DNA of 23,338 bases from a virus. Shown one piece after another: positions 16,136 through 23,338 of the stretch. Made by a program: the position numbers and the translations under genes. Position 1 is the stretch's first letter. Every line of letters starts with the position of its first letter. Below the pieces are notes generated by a model, which was given only the letters and a program-made list of their open reading frames with translations, made no database searches and was not told where the DNA came from. The DNA lies in the IMG/VR virus record IMGVR_UViG_3300032288_004643, positions 1 through 23,338 of that record. One strand, 5' to 3'.

Positions 16136-19100
16136 ATGGCAGATAACATAAAGATAGACTTACTCATAAACGCGGCTCAATCCGCGAAGACGATAGGAGA
16201 GACGAAGAAGGCTTTGAGAGACCTTAAAAGCGAGGCACTGAACCTAAAAGAAGGAACCGCTGCCTTTACGAGAGTTGCGACCGCGGCAGGTGAGTTGCAG
16301 GATAAGATATCCGATTTGAGCGCGACTACAAAATATCTAGGAGACGACCTTAGAAAGATAAAGGGTATATCTGGCATTGGAGAAGGCATAGCGGGTGGGT
16401 TCGCTATGGCACAAGGCGCGGCGGCACTATTCGGTGGAGAGAACAAGAAACTCGAAGAAAGCATGGTAAAGCTCCAAGCAGTCATGGCCGTTATACAAGG
16501 AATGACAGCGATCGGAAATGTTCTACAAAAGGAAAGCGCGGCAGTGCTATTCATAAAGAATACCGTGACCAAGGCGGCGGTTATGTTGGGATGGCAGGAT
16601 GTTGCTGCTACAGAAGCACAAACCGTAGCTACGGTGGCAGAAACTGCGGCGACAGAGGCACAGGTAGTTGCTACAGAAAGCGCGACAATCGCTCAAAAGT
16701 TGTTGAACCTAGCAATGAAGGCAAACCCTATTGGACTTTTAATAGGACTTATCACGGCAGGAGTTGCCGCTCTTATGCTATGGAGCGACGCGTCTAGCAA
16801 GGCTGCCGAAGCAGAAAAGAAATCAAACGAGGAAAAGAAGAAGGCTGCCGACCTATTGAAGAAGAAAAACGAGGAAACTAAAAAGGAAACGGATTATATA
16901 GCAAAAGAAAGCACCGGATATGTAACCCTTATAGAAAAACTTAAACAGACCAACGCAGGATCAAAGGAAAGAAAAGATTTAATAAAGCAGATAAACTCGA
17001 CATATGGTGCGACATTGAAGAACATAAGCGATGAAAAGAAGTTCCAAGACCAGCTAAACGGATCGGTTCAGGACTATATTAAATACAAGACGGACGAATA
17101 TAACCTATTAAAGAACGAGGAGAAAATAACCTTAAACCTAAAAAAGCAGGATGATATAAAAAAGGATATTGTTTCGATAGAAAAGGAACTTCTTATGGCG
17201 ACCGTAAAGAGAAACGCGGCAATCGCATCGGCTCCAAAGGATTTTGATGTAAATAGATTGCCAGATGTAATAAGATATAACGAACTTACAAAATCATTAA
17301 GTAAAAACCAGGCAGAACTTACCAACGCGGAAAAAAGGATGGCATCTTATACTACTACTATTATGGATACCACGGCGGAAATGGAGAAGCTAGGCTTTAA
17401 GACGGATGATACGATGAACAAATCGGTAAAATCTACCGATAAGGCAATCGATAAGCAAAAAGAACTTCGTATTGCTGCCTTAAAATCACAGGAAGATTTT
17501 TTAAAGGCCAAAAAAGATATGAACGATCAAGACAGAGAGGATTTGATAGACCTTGAAAACAAGCGAATAGGTCTGATGAAAGATGGATTTGAAAAGGAGA
17601 AGGCTTTATTGGAACAGGCAGCGAAGGAGGAAATCGACGCAAGAAGACAGAGAGATGCCGAGGCATTGAAGGATTATAGTATTAAATATGAAAAAGCCAT
17701 AACAGATCGAATGGCATTGGATAAGAGTTCTAGAGAAGAGGCCAGAAAGGCGGTAGAAAAGGATGCTAAGGAAGGAAGGGCTGTTGATGCAGAAGCGTCC
17801 GCAAGAGCAATAAGTAGGGCAAAGTTTGAAAAGGATATAACAGACAAACTAGCAATAGACATAGCCAAAGCAAAGGTTGATGCTGATAAAAAAGCATTAG
17901 AAGATAGCCAAAAACTTAGTATAGATAGTATAGAAGCCACCTATAAAAAAGAGTTGGATATAATAAACAGCGCGAGCGAATATAAAGGAGAAAGTACAAT
18001 ATTTACCGCAGAGGAATATATCAAAAAACTAGAAGATGTTGAAAAGGCAAAAGAAGATATGCTAAAAAGGATCTCATCATTCCAAAAGGACGAAAGTGTT
18101 ACGATGACAGAAATGTCTAGAACAGACTACAAAACACAATATCAAACATTGGCAGAGTTTACTAGAAAACAAAGAAAGATGAGAGAGGATAGTATGAACG
18201 AAGCCCATAAGAGAAACAAAGAGGAGTTTAAAAGTGGATTAAAAGATGAGCAGATGTATATTGAAGAAAGGGCCGCCATAAACAAAAAATGGGCTGAGGA
18301 TGATTTGACATATAAAGAAGAGTTGAATAAAAAACTATTTACCATATCTTCCGAAGGAACTACTATTGAATACAATGATAAAAAAACATATTTAGAAAAT
18401 CTTGTAGACTTGTTTGACAAAAAGTATGGAAGGATAACAGAAATCGTAACAGAAGAAAACGAAAACAAGGCGAATGACCAGATAGCGGCAGACCAAAAGG
18501 CATTGGAAGAAAAACAGGCTTTCTGGGACCAGATGATTGAACTAGAACAGCAAGGACAGCAGCTTATGATGAGCATATTCAACAACGCGATGGCGCAGAG
18601 AGAATATACCGTAAACAAGGAATATGAAAACAAAATCGCGCAGATAGACAGCGAAATGCAAGCATACGAAAACGCTCAGGCGGAAAGGACCGTACAGCAG
18701 CAGATAGAATATGACATACAGCAAGGCTTTGAGAACCAAAAAGCGGCGGCAGAGAGAGCAAGAGACATAGAACTAGACAAAGTAAAGCAAAAGCAGTTCA
18801 ATGCTCAAAAGGCTAATGATTTGGCGACAATAGCAATCTCTACCGCAAAGGCGATCGCTAAAACCGTAGCAGAACTAGGTGGAGTTGGAGCCATAACGCC
18901 AATGGGTGCCGCGATTATAGCAGGAGTTGGAATAACTGGAGCAGTACAGGCAGGAATAGTGGCATCGAAAGAATATATTCCATCGTTCGCGACAGGAGGT
19001 ATATTCGAAGGAAACGGAATGGTAAAAGGTCCAGGTTCAGGAACAAGCGATAGCGTAAACGCAAGGCTTTCGAACGGAGAAGCGGTCATCAACGCCAAGT

Positions 19101-19354
19101 CCACAAAGATGTTCGCGCCAATGCTGTCTGCCATAAACGAAGCAGGTGGTGGAAAGGCAATACCGCATTTAAAAAACGGAGGGATATATACAGAACCGGC
19201 AATGCAGTATCAATCATCTTCTATAGATACGCAGGCGATAGTGGAGGCGATATATTCTGCGAGCGATAGGCCAATAGAGACTTATGTAAAAGAAAACTCT
19301 ATAACGACCGCGCAAAAAAGAGCGCAGAGACTAAAAGGAAGAACATCGTTTTAA
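16136..19354 (+). CDS. Tail tape measure protein
   Basis: A 1072-residue protein that sets tail length and is ejected during infection. Evidence includes its size, the long coiled-coil and Lys/Glu/Ala-rich stretches (about 225-860), and a hydrophobic segment near residues 196-216 (IGLLIGLITAGVAALML). There is also a Gly/Ala-rich hydrophobic region near 896-945. The ending is characteristic: FATGGIFEGNGMVKGPGSGT, SDSVNARLSNGEAVINAKST, then a Gly-rich KNGG. Helical tape measures give roughly 0.15 nm per residue, so a tail of about 150-160 nm is inferred. The block 17160-18480 is more AT-rich, with T-ending codons, than the rest. The tail chaperone, usually adjacent, lies 12 kb upstream. Confidence 0.88.
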   Translation: MADNIKIDLLINAAQSAKTIGETKKALRDLKSEALNLKEGTAAFTRVATAAGELQDKISDLSATTKYLGDDLRKIKGISGIGEGIAGGFAMAQGAAALFGGENKKLEESMVKLQAVMAVIQGMTAIGNVLQKESAAVLFIKNTVTKAAVMLGWQDVAATEAQTVATVAETAATEAQVVATESATIAQKLLNLAMKANPIGLLIGLITAGVAALMLWSDASSKAAEAEKKSNEEKKKAADLLKKKNEETKKETDYIAKESTGYVTLIEKLKQTNAGSKERKDLIKQINSTYGATLKNISDEKKFQDQLNGSVQDYIKYKTDEYNLLKNEEKITLNLKKQDDIKKDIVSIEKELLMATVKRNAAIASAPKDFDVNRLPDVIRYNELTKSLSKNQAELTNAEKRMASYTTTIMDTTAEMEKLGFKTDDTMNKSVKSTDKAIDKQKELRIAALKSQEDFLKAKKDMNDQDREDLIDLENKRIGLMKDGFEKEKALLEQAAKEEIDARRQRDAEALKDYSIKYEKAITDRMALDKSSREEARKAVEKDAKEGRAVDAEASARAISRAKFEKDITDKLAIDIAKAKVDADKKALEDSQKLSIDSIEATYKKELDIINSASEYKGESTIFTAEEYIKKLEDVEKAKEDMLKRISSFQKDESVTMTEMSRTDYKTQYQTLAEFTRKQRKMREDSMNEAHKRNKEEFKSGLKDEQMYIEERAAINKKWAEDDLTYKEELNKKLFTISSEGTTIEYNDKKTYLENLVDLFDKKYGRITEIVTEENENKANDQIAADQKALEEKQAFWDQMIELEQQGQQLMMSIFNNAMAQREYTVNKEYENKIAQIDSEMQAYENAQAERTVQQQIEYDIQQGFENQKAAAERARDIELDKVKQKQFNAQKANDLATIAISTAKAIAKTVAELGGVGAITPMGAAIIAGVGITGAVQAGIVASKEYIPSFATGGIFEGNGMVKGPGSGTSDSVNARLSNGEAVINAKSTKMFAPMLSAINEAGGGKAIPHLKNGGIYTEPAMQYQSSSIDTQAIVEAIYSASDRPIETYVKENSITTAQKRAQRLKGRTSF

Positions 19355-19374
19355 TCTACGAAAAAACAAAAAAA

Positions 19375-19382
19375 TATATTTA
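19375..19382 (+). promoter_or_regulatory. TATATTTA box 4, upstream of the protease-scaffold gene
   Basis: An exact octamer copy five bases before the ATG at 19388. As with box 1, a transcript starting from it would be essentially leaderless. It lies in a 33-base gap and is preceded by an A-rich tract. Confidence 0.45.
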
Positions 19383-19387
19383 AGAGT

Positions 19388-20467
19388 ATGGAACAAAACC
19401 TAAAGACCTATAAAGTGGTCGTAAACCCAGAAGACGAGCTTACAGGAGTTTATGCGGTAAGTTTGGTAGACCAACCTGCAATCGAAGTTGATTGGATAAA
19501 GCTAGGAAAGGTAGAAGACTTCTTCTTTTCGGCAAACGGAGACAAGCAGATGCTGTTTGGACCATTGCTTATTCCAGGAAAGCTTATTTTGAGAAAGAGC
19601 CAATCAGGAGAACTATTCAACATCGTCTTTGACGCGGAAACTATACAGATTATCGCGGACAAATACAACGAAAGCAAAATCAACGACATATTCAACTTTC
19701 AGCATAGCGATAGACAGGTAAACGCCGTTCTTCTTCAAAACTGGATAACAGGAGAGAAAGACAAGTCTCAGGACTATGGATTTGACCTTCCATCAGGAAC
19801 TTGGTTCGCGGGAGTGAAGGTAAAGGACGAGGAGTTTTGGCTAAACGAAGTAAAGACAGACAGAGTTAAAGGATTTTCGATAGAGGTAAAGGCTGATGTC
19901 GAACTAATAAAGATGACGGCGGAGGCCGATAAAAATGAAATAATACTTATGAACTACAAAACAAAAGACGGAGTTGAGTTAGAAGGCGATATCGCGATCG
20001 GGGCTGACTTGTTCGTAGTTGCGGAAGACGGATCGAAAGCGCCAGCAGAAGGCGAGTACGAACTAGAGGACGGAACTAAAATCGTTGCGTTGGCAGGTAA
20101 AGTTGTCGAGGCAGAAAGTCCAGCAGAAGAAGCAGTTGAAGAAGACATGGCAGAAGCTCCAGAAGCGGAAGCGCCAGCAGCGCCAGTGGTAGACAACCAA
20201 GCAATCATGGATGCGGTGGCACCAATGTTCGAAGAGATGAGAACTATCATTGCTGACTTATCTTCAAGATTGGACGCGTTGGAAAATGTACCAGCAGAAC
20301 CAGCAGACGAGCAAATGAGCAAGATTGAGGAACTAGAAGAGAAACTATCTATTCTATCATCATTGGCAGGAGCGCCATCTATCACTAAAAAGACGGATAC
20401 TCAAATCAAAAGGGAAGACGCAGAGGCTATCCTTTTAAACAAGATTAGCTTCTTCAAAAGAAAGTAA
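19388..20467 (+). CDS. XkdF-like prohead protease fused to a scaffold domain
   Basis: A 359-residue protein. Residues 1-170 match the XkdF-type phage serine protease pattern (Peptidase_S78_2). It begins TYKVVVNPEDELTGVYAVSL with VDQPAIEV, then FGPLLIPGKLILR. Next come FNFQHSD with candidate catalytic His106, PSGTWFAGVKV, and KGFSIE with candidate Ser164. Residues about 185-240 form a small beta-rich domain. Residues 241-270 are a Pro/Ala/Glu-rich linker, and 275-325 a coiled coil (FEEMRTIIADLSSRLDALEN) as in scaffolding proteins. The fused product would template capsid assembly and then cleave itself and perhaps other head proteins. It sits immediately before the major capsid gene, as expected. 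Confidence 0.78.
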   Translation: MEQNLKTYKVVVNPEDELTGVYAVSLVDQPAIEVDWIKLGKVEDFFFSANGDKQMLFGPLLIPGKLILRKSQSGELFNIVFDAETIQIIADKYNESKINDIFNFQHSDRQVNAVLLQNWITGEKDKSQDYGFDLPSGTWFAGVKVKDEEFWLNEVKTDRVKGFSIEVKADVELIKMTAEADKNEIILMNYKTKDGVELEGDIAIGADLFVVAEDGSKAPAEGEYELEDGTKIVALAGKVVEAESPAEEAVEEDMAEAPEAEAPAAPVVDNQAIMDAVAPMFEEMRTIIADLSSRLDALENVPAEPADEQMSKIEELEEKLSILSSLAGAPSITKKTDTQIKREDAEAILLNKISFFKRK

Positions 20468-20488
20468 AATCTACAAAAAACAAAACTA

Positions 20489-20505
20489 TTATACTTCTGG
20501 TATAA
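20489..20505 (+). promoter_or_regulatory. Perfect inverted repeat in the capsid gene leader
   Basis: TTATAC-TTCTG-GTATAA is a six-base perfect inverted repeat with a five-base centre, ending 22 bases before the ATG at 20528. It could be a 5'-end RNA hairpin, a protein-binding dyad or part of the capsid promoter. No TATATTTA box precedes this gene, so this is the most distinctive element in its 60-base leader. Confidence 0.4.
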
Positions 20506-20527
20506 AAACAAAAAAAATAAACACATT

Positions 20528-21451
20528 ATGAAAAAAAATGATTTCAAACTATCATTCACTGACAATACTACATTCACAGGTATTGACGCAGAAGGATTTT
20601 ACGCAAAAGCGTTATTGACTGGAAAATCTAAAGAGGCTTTCAGATTGATACCGAATGTAAAGTCAAAAATCAAGTTAGGAGAACTTGCTATCGGAAACAT
20701 CTTGGGAGATGCTGATTGTTCATTCTCATCTGCTGGAGAAGGCGTATTGAACCAAAAAGCGTTCGAAGTAAACGCGATCAAAATCAACTTGGAGTACTGC
20801 CAAAGAACTTTTGAAGTAAACTACTTATCGCAGTTATTGAGACCAGGATCGAACAACGACGAAGTTATGCCAGCAACGGTTGAAAGCTTCTTGTTAGACC
20901 AAGTTTCTTTAAAAGTATCTGCTGACACTGAACAACTTGTTTGGAAAGGCGACACTGCTACTGCTTCTTACCCATTATCATTGGTTGATGGATTAGAGAA
21001 ACAACTTTTAGCTGACGCTGCGGTTATCGATGTAGCATCTACTACTTTATCAAAATCAAACATCATCGCTCAGTTAGGATTGGTATACGATAAAATACCA
21101 GAAACTATCATCGGTGCTGAGGATTTAAGAATATTCTTATCTCCATCTGCTTTCAGATTTTACAGAGAAGCATTGGCTGACGCATCTGCTGAGGCAAACT
21201 ACATGCAAAACTATGCTGAACTTCACTTCTTAGATGTTAAGTTGTCAGTTGCTCCTGGTATTTCTACTAACAAAATGGTTGCTGCTAGAACATCAAACCT
21301 TTTATTGCTTACAGATTTAATGTCTGATTTCGAAGACATCCAAATCTTGCCACAAAAATCCGTAACAGGTGTTCCAGTCGTAAGAATGGTTGGAGAGTTC
21401 AAGTTCGGAGTAGGATATATCTTCGGTTCAGAAATCGTTTTCTATAACTAA
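20528..21451 (+). CDS. Major capsid protein (HK97-fold type)
   Basis: A 307-residue protein directly after the protease-scaffold gene. It has the composition and ending of phage coat proteins: an N-terminal arm, a central helix region (QVSLKVSADTEQLVWKGD), SPSAFRFYREALADA, and a C-terminal strand set (VPVVRMVGEFKFGVGYIFGS). The codon pattern differs from most of the window, with Ile mainly ATC/ATT, Ala GCT and Thr ACT. That is common for the most abundant virion protein. It is followed by a strong intrinsic terminator. Sequence alone does not show whether the N-terminus is removed by the protease. Confidence 0.82.
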   Translation: MKKNDFKLSFTDNTTFTGIDAEGFYAKALLTGKSKEAFRLIPNVKSKIKLGELAIGNILGDADCSFSSAGEGVLNQKAFEVNAIKINLEYCQRTFEVNYLSQLLRPGSNNDEVMPATVESFLLDQVSLKVSADTEQLVWKGDTATASYPLSLVDGLEKQLLADAAVIDVASTTLSKSNIIAQLGLVYDKIPETIIGAEDLRIFLSPSAFRFYREALADASAEANYMQNYAELHFLDVKLSVAPGISTNKMVAARTSNLLLLTDLMSDFEDIQILPQKSVTGVPVVRMVGEFKFGVGYIFGSEIVFYN

Positions 21452-21470
21452 GATTAAAAAAACAACATAG

Positions 21471-21494
21471 AACCCACCGAATGGTGGGTTTTAA
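21471..21494 (+). terminator. Intrinsic terminator after the capsid gene
   Basis: An eight-base perfect stem AACCCACC/GGTGGGTT with a GAAT loop, followed by a short T run (TTAAT). It lies 20 bases after the capsid stop codon and would end the capsid transcript. Confidence 0.8.
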
Positions 21495-21515
21495 TAAAAT
21501 AAAAAATATATTATT

Positions 21516-22052
21516 ATGGCAATATGTAATGCTTTAACAAATGGTTTAGACAAGTCTTGCGACACTAACGCGGGTGGTATAAACAAAATCTTCATAACCG
21601 ATTGGGAAAATGTAACGAATGTAACCGACGGAGCAGGAACAGGCGGAGACTGGATCACGGCTATCACATTGGCTGGGACTACTAAGTTCTACGAGTTCCA
21701 AACAAACAAAAATGTTTGCAACTTTACAGAAAGCGTAGCTATCGACTTGGTTGCTGGAACAACATTCTTCAATCAAATCGTGACTTTGGTCTTATCAAGA
21801 AGAGAGACTATCAAAAGAGACGCGATCGAAAAACTTGTAGCAGGTCAAAAACAACTTGCGATCATAGTTTTAGATAGTAATGGACTATACTGGTATTCAG
21901 GTCTTAACGAAGGTTCATATGTATCTGCTATCGAAGGCGGATCAGGAACTGCTAAGGCTGATGCTAATGGCTACACAATCACATTCACTGCGATGGAGCC
22001 TTTACAGATGTATCAAATAGACCCAACAATCGTTGGCGCTTTAATAGCATAA
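21516..22052 (+). CDS. Probable major tail tube protein
   Basis: A 178-residue protein that matches a pattern I associate with an abundant tail (tube) protein of Bacteroidota phages. It has an early Cys-rich start (CNALTNGLDKSCDTNAGGI), then IFITDWENVTNVT, FYEFQTNKNVCNFTESV, TTFFNQIVTLVLSRRE, LAIIVLDSNGLYWYSGL, and YTITFTAMEPLQMYQID at the end. The strand-helix-strand layout fits the tube fold. It uses ATC-rich codons like the capsid gene, consistent with high expression. Terminators lie on both sides, so it appears to be its own transcription unit. A TATATTAT sequence just before the ATG is a degenerate form of the box seen elsewhere. Confidence 0.65.
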   Translation: MAICNALTNGLDKSCDTNAGGINKIFITDWENVTNVTDGAGTGGDWITAITLAGTTKFYEFQTNKNVCNFTESVAIDLVAGTTFFNQIVTLVLSRRETIKRDAIEKLVAGQKQLAIIVLDSNGLYWYSGLNEGSYVSAIEGGSGTAKADANGYTITFTAMEPLQMYQIDPTIVGALIA

Positions 22053-22072
22053 TCGTAAAAACAGAGATTTTT

Positions 22073-22099
22073 AGCCCTTCCTATATGGAGGGGCTTTTT
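22073..22099 (+). terminator. Intrinsic terminator after the tail tube gene
   Basis: A nine-base stem AGCCCTTCC/GGAGGGGCT with one G-T pair and a TATAT loop, followed directly by TTTT. It lies 20 bases after the stop codon at 22052. Confidence 0.85.
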
Positions 22100-22125
22100 G
22101 TTTAATAAACGAAAATATTCAAAAA

Positions 22126-22133
22126 TATATTTA
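22126..22133 (+). promoter_or_regulatory. TATATTTA box 5, upstream of the 154-residue gene and portal
   Basis: An exact octamer copy 21 bases before the ATG at 22155 and 26 bases after the terminator, so a new transcript must begin here or nearby. A TATAAATA sequence (the T4 late-promoter consensus) also lies at 22137-22144. This is the best-placed box for a promoter role. Confidence 0.55.
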
Positions 22134-22154
22134 GAATATAAATAAAGAAAAGCA

Positions 22155-22619
22155 ATGATTATACTAAGAGGAGGACAGAACGAGGTATCGCTTACACTAA
22201 ACGAAAAGTTTGATTTTTACACGCCACCCGTATCGGCATATGTAGACCTATACTATGTTGTGAAGATTGATGACAGAATGAGCGAGTATACTCAAAACTT
22301 CATACTTCTATCAGACAATGACCTATCAACCAATCCAGAAAGAAGCAACAAGTTTAGAATAGACATAACAGGAACAACGCAGTCCGATCCTTGGAGCGCG
22401 TCTCAGTCATACCCTATCGTTGGTTTTACAGGACAGAACGAGCTTAACTTCGACAGCCAATGGGACTACGAGGTATGGGCATTGGAAGGACCTGCTCCTA
22501 CAAGCGGAACCATCAGCATCGCGGCAAACGGGCCGACTGCGTTGGGACCAGCATTGCTAGAACAAGGAAGACTATTATACACGAACAAATATGGAAAGCC
22601 AAGGCATCTTCCACACTAA
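22155..22619 (+). CDS. Unrecognised virion-type protein before the portal
   Basis: A 154-residue beta-rich protein with no membrane segment or catalytic motif. It starts MIILRGGQNEVSLTLNEKFD and includes NPERSNKFRIDITG, WDYEVWALEGPAP and a C-terminal ALLEQGRLLYTN. Similar-looking small genes occur in Bacteroidota phage structural modules, but I know no assigned function. It is transcribed with the portal, whose ATG follows 15 bases later, so a connector or head-vertex accessory role is possible. This is inference from context. Confidence 0.6.
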   Translation: MIILRGGQNEVSLTLNEKFDFYTPPVSAYVDLYYVVKIDDRMSEYTQNFILLSDNDLSTNPERSNKFRIDITGTTQSDPWSASQSYPIVGFTGQNELNFDSQWDYEVWALEGPAPTSGTISIAANGPTALGPALLEQGRLLYTNKYGKPRHLPH

Positions 22620-22634
22620 AAATAAAATAGAAAA

Positions 22635-23338
22635 ATGAAAATATTCGGATACAACCTATCAAAGATACAGACGCCTCAAATAGAGCAACCAGCGACTTTT
22701 AATATAGGAATGGATAGTTTATCTCTATCTGCTATGACGGACCTTCCTGTGATAAAGGAAAGCAGAAACAAAGAGTATGTGGAGTATGGAACGACAAACC
22801 TATATCCTGAATACTTGAAAGATATGTTCAACACTTCACCGACACACAACGCGATTGTAAAGACAAAGGCTCAGATGGTCGTAGGAGATGGATGGGTATA
22901 CGACGACAGCACATTGGACGAAGCAAAGAAGATTGAGGTTCAAAAGATACTAAACTTCATCAAAAGAGATATGTATGACCTATCTTTAGACTATCAGATA
23001 TTCGGTGCGATGGCTTTCGAGATTATATGGAGCCTTGACTTTTCGAGAGTAGTAGAGGTAAACAGAATAGATGTATCAAAGCTAAGAAGCGGAAAGTTTG
23101 AAGAAGGAGAGGTTGAGGAATGGTACTACAAAAGAGACTGGTCCAACAGAAGAGAAGAAGCGGCGTGCATACCGGTTTTGGACCTATCGAACAGACAGGA
23201 TCACAGACAGATTATCTACATTCCAGGACAGATGGTATCGAACGAATACTATGCCGAACCGCAATACATCTCATCTATGGATTGGATAACATTGGAAAGC
23301 CAGGTTGGACTATACTATAGAAGCCTTATCGAAAACGG
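22635..23338 (+). CDS. Portal protein (partial, 3' end beyond window)
   Basis: Open from the ATG at 22635 to the window edge, giving 234 residues of an incomplete protein. The N-terminus has YVEYGTTNLYPEYLKDMFNT, then SPTHNAIVKTKAQMVVGDGW, followed by LSLDYQIFGAMAFEII near residues 115-130. It continues with EVNRIDVSKLRSGKF, a tryptophan-rich segment and PGQMVSNEYYAEPQYIS. This order is typical of phage portal proteins: an N-terminal arm, a trimming helix with paired hydrophobics, and a conserved NRIDxxKLR-type strand. The portal forms the dodecameric DNA gate at the head vertex and docks the terminase. It is far from terL and in an unusual position after the capsid gene. Confidence 0.82.
   Translation, partial: MKIFGYNLSKIQTPQIEQPATFNIGMDSLSLSAMTDLPVIKESRNKEYVEYGTTNLYPEYLKDMFNTSPTHNAIVKTKAQMVVGDGWVYDDSTLDEAKKIEVQKILNFIKRDMYDLSLDYQIFGAMAFEIIWSLDFSRVVEVNRIDVSKLRSGKFEEGEVEEWYYKRDWSNRREEAACIPVLDLSNRQDHRQIIYIPGQMVSNEYYAEPQYISSMDWITLESQVGLYYRSLIEN

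Noticed and set aside
18142-18633. Long minus-strand open frames, for example 18142-18633 and 15323-15829.
   Set aside because: They lie opposite strongly supported + strand genes, have low-complexity Ser/Phe-rich products and no promoter-like or operon context.
2206-22144. TATAAATA at 2206-2213 and 22137-22144 as true T4-type late promoters.
   Set aside because: Only two copies are in AT-rich gaps where such strings arise easily. Kept as supporting notes, not as separate calls.
1-23338. tRNA genes, CRISPR arrays, insertion sequences, integrase or attachment sites.
   Set aside because: No cloverleaf-like segment, spaced repeat array, transposase or recombinase was found. The gaps are too short and are explained by repeats, terminators and promoter-like boxes.

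Overview
This window is the packaging and virion-structure module of a long-tailed double-stranded DNA phage (or prophage) that most likely infects a member of the Bacteroidota. All supported genes are on the + strand and tightly packed, with many ATGA and TAATG overlaps. The host-phylum inference rests on two things. Start codons are preceded by A-rich leaders (runs of AAATAAAA just before ATG) rather than consistent Shine-Dalgarno sequences. Several proteins also carry sequence patterns I recognise from Bacteroidota phage tail genes. No sheath or baseplate-wedge gene is visible, and there is a 1072-residue tape measure, so a siphovirus is the best guess. The portal gene runs off the right edge. 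Nothing shows whether the element is integrated.

Layout. (1) 5-2081: packaging. A small terminase is followed by two tandem paralogous 89-residue genes and then the large terminase. (2) 2082-3290: a repeat-bearing intergenic region, then a sigma-factor-like gene, a small membrane protein and a small CxxC protein. (3) 3312-4974: tail assembly chaperone with a probable programmed -1 frameshift on nine T residues, a tail-terminator-like protein and an HK97 gp10-like neck/tail-completion protein. (4) 4985-10351: two large tail or tail-tip proteins. (5) 10352-10552: an intergenic region with the second copy of a 40-nt repeat, a terminator-like hairpin and a promoter-like box. (6) 10553-16089: receptor-interaction genes, including a modular tail fibre, a collagen-like repeat protein and a lectin-like protein, with small partners. 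(7) 16136-19354: tape measure. (8) 19388-23338: capsid genes, comprising a protease-scaffold fusion, major capsid protein, probable tail tube protein, an unknown virion-type protein and the portal (partial).

The genes cover DNA packaging, head formation and maturation, neck, tail and host recognition. The order is unusual. The portal, protease and capsid genes lie after the tail genes rather than next to the terminase, and the frameshifting chaperone sits 12 kb from the tape measure.

Regulatory signals. The octamer TATATTTA occurs five times by my reading, every time just upstream of a gene and never inside one. The window also encodes a sigma-like protein, so a dedicated late-promoter system is plausible. 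Two clear intrinsic terminators bracket the probable tail tube gene. The region 10357-10489 can fold into either a terminator or a competing long-range pairing. The capsid and tube genes use Ile ATC and T-ending codons, whereas the rest strongly favours ATA and C-ending codons. No tRNA, rRNA, CRISPR array, insertion sequence or integrase was seen.
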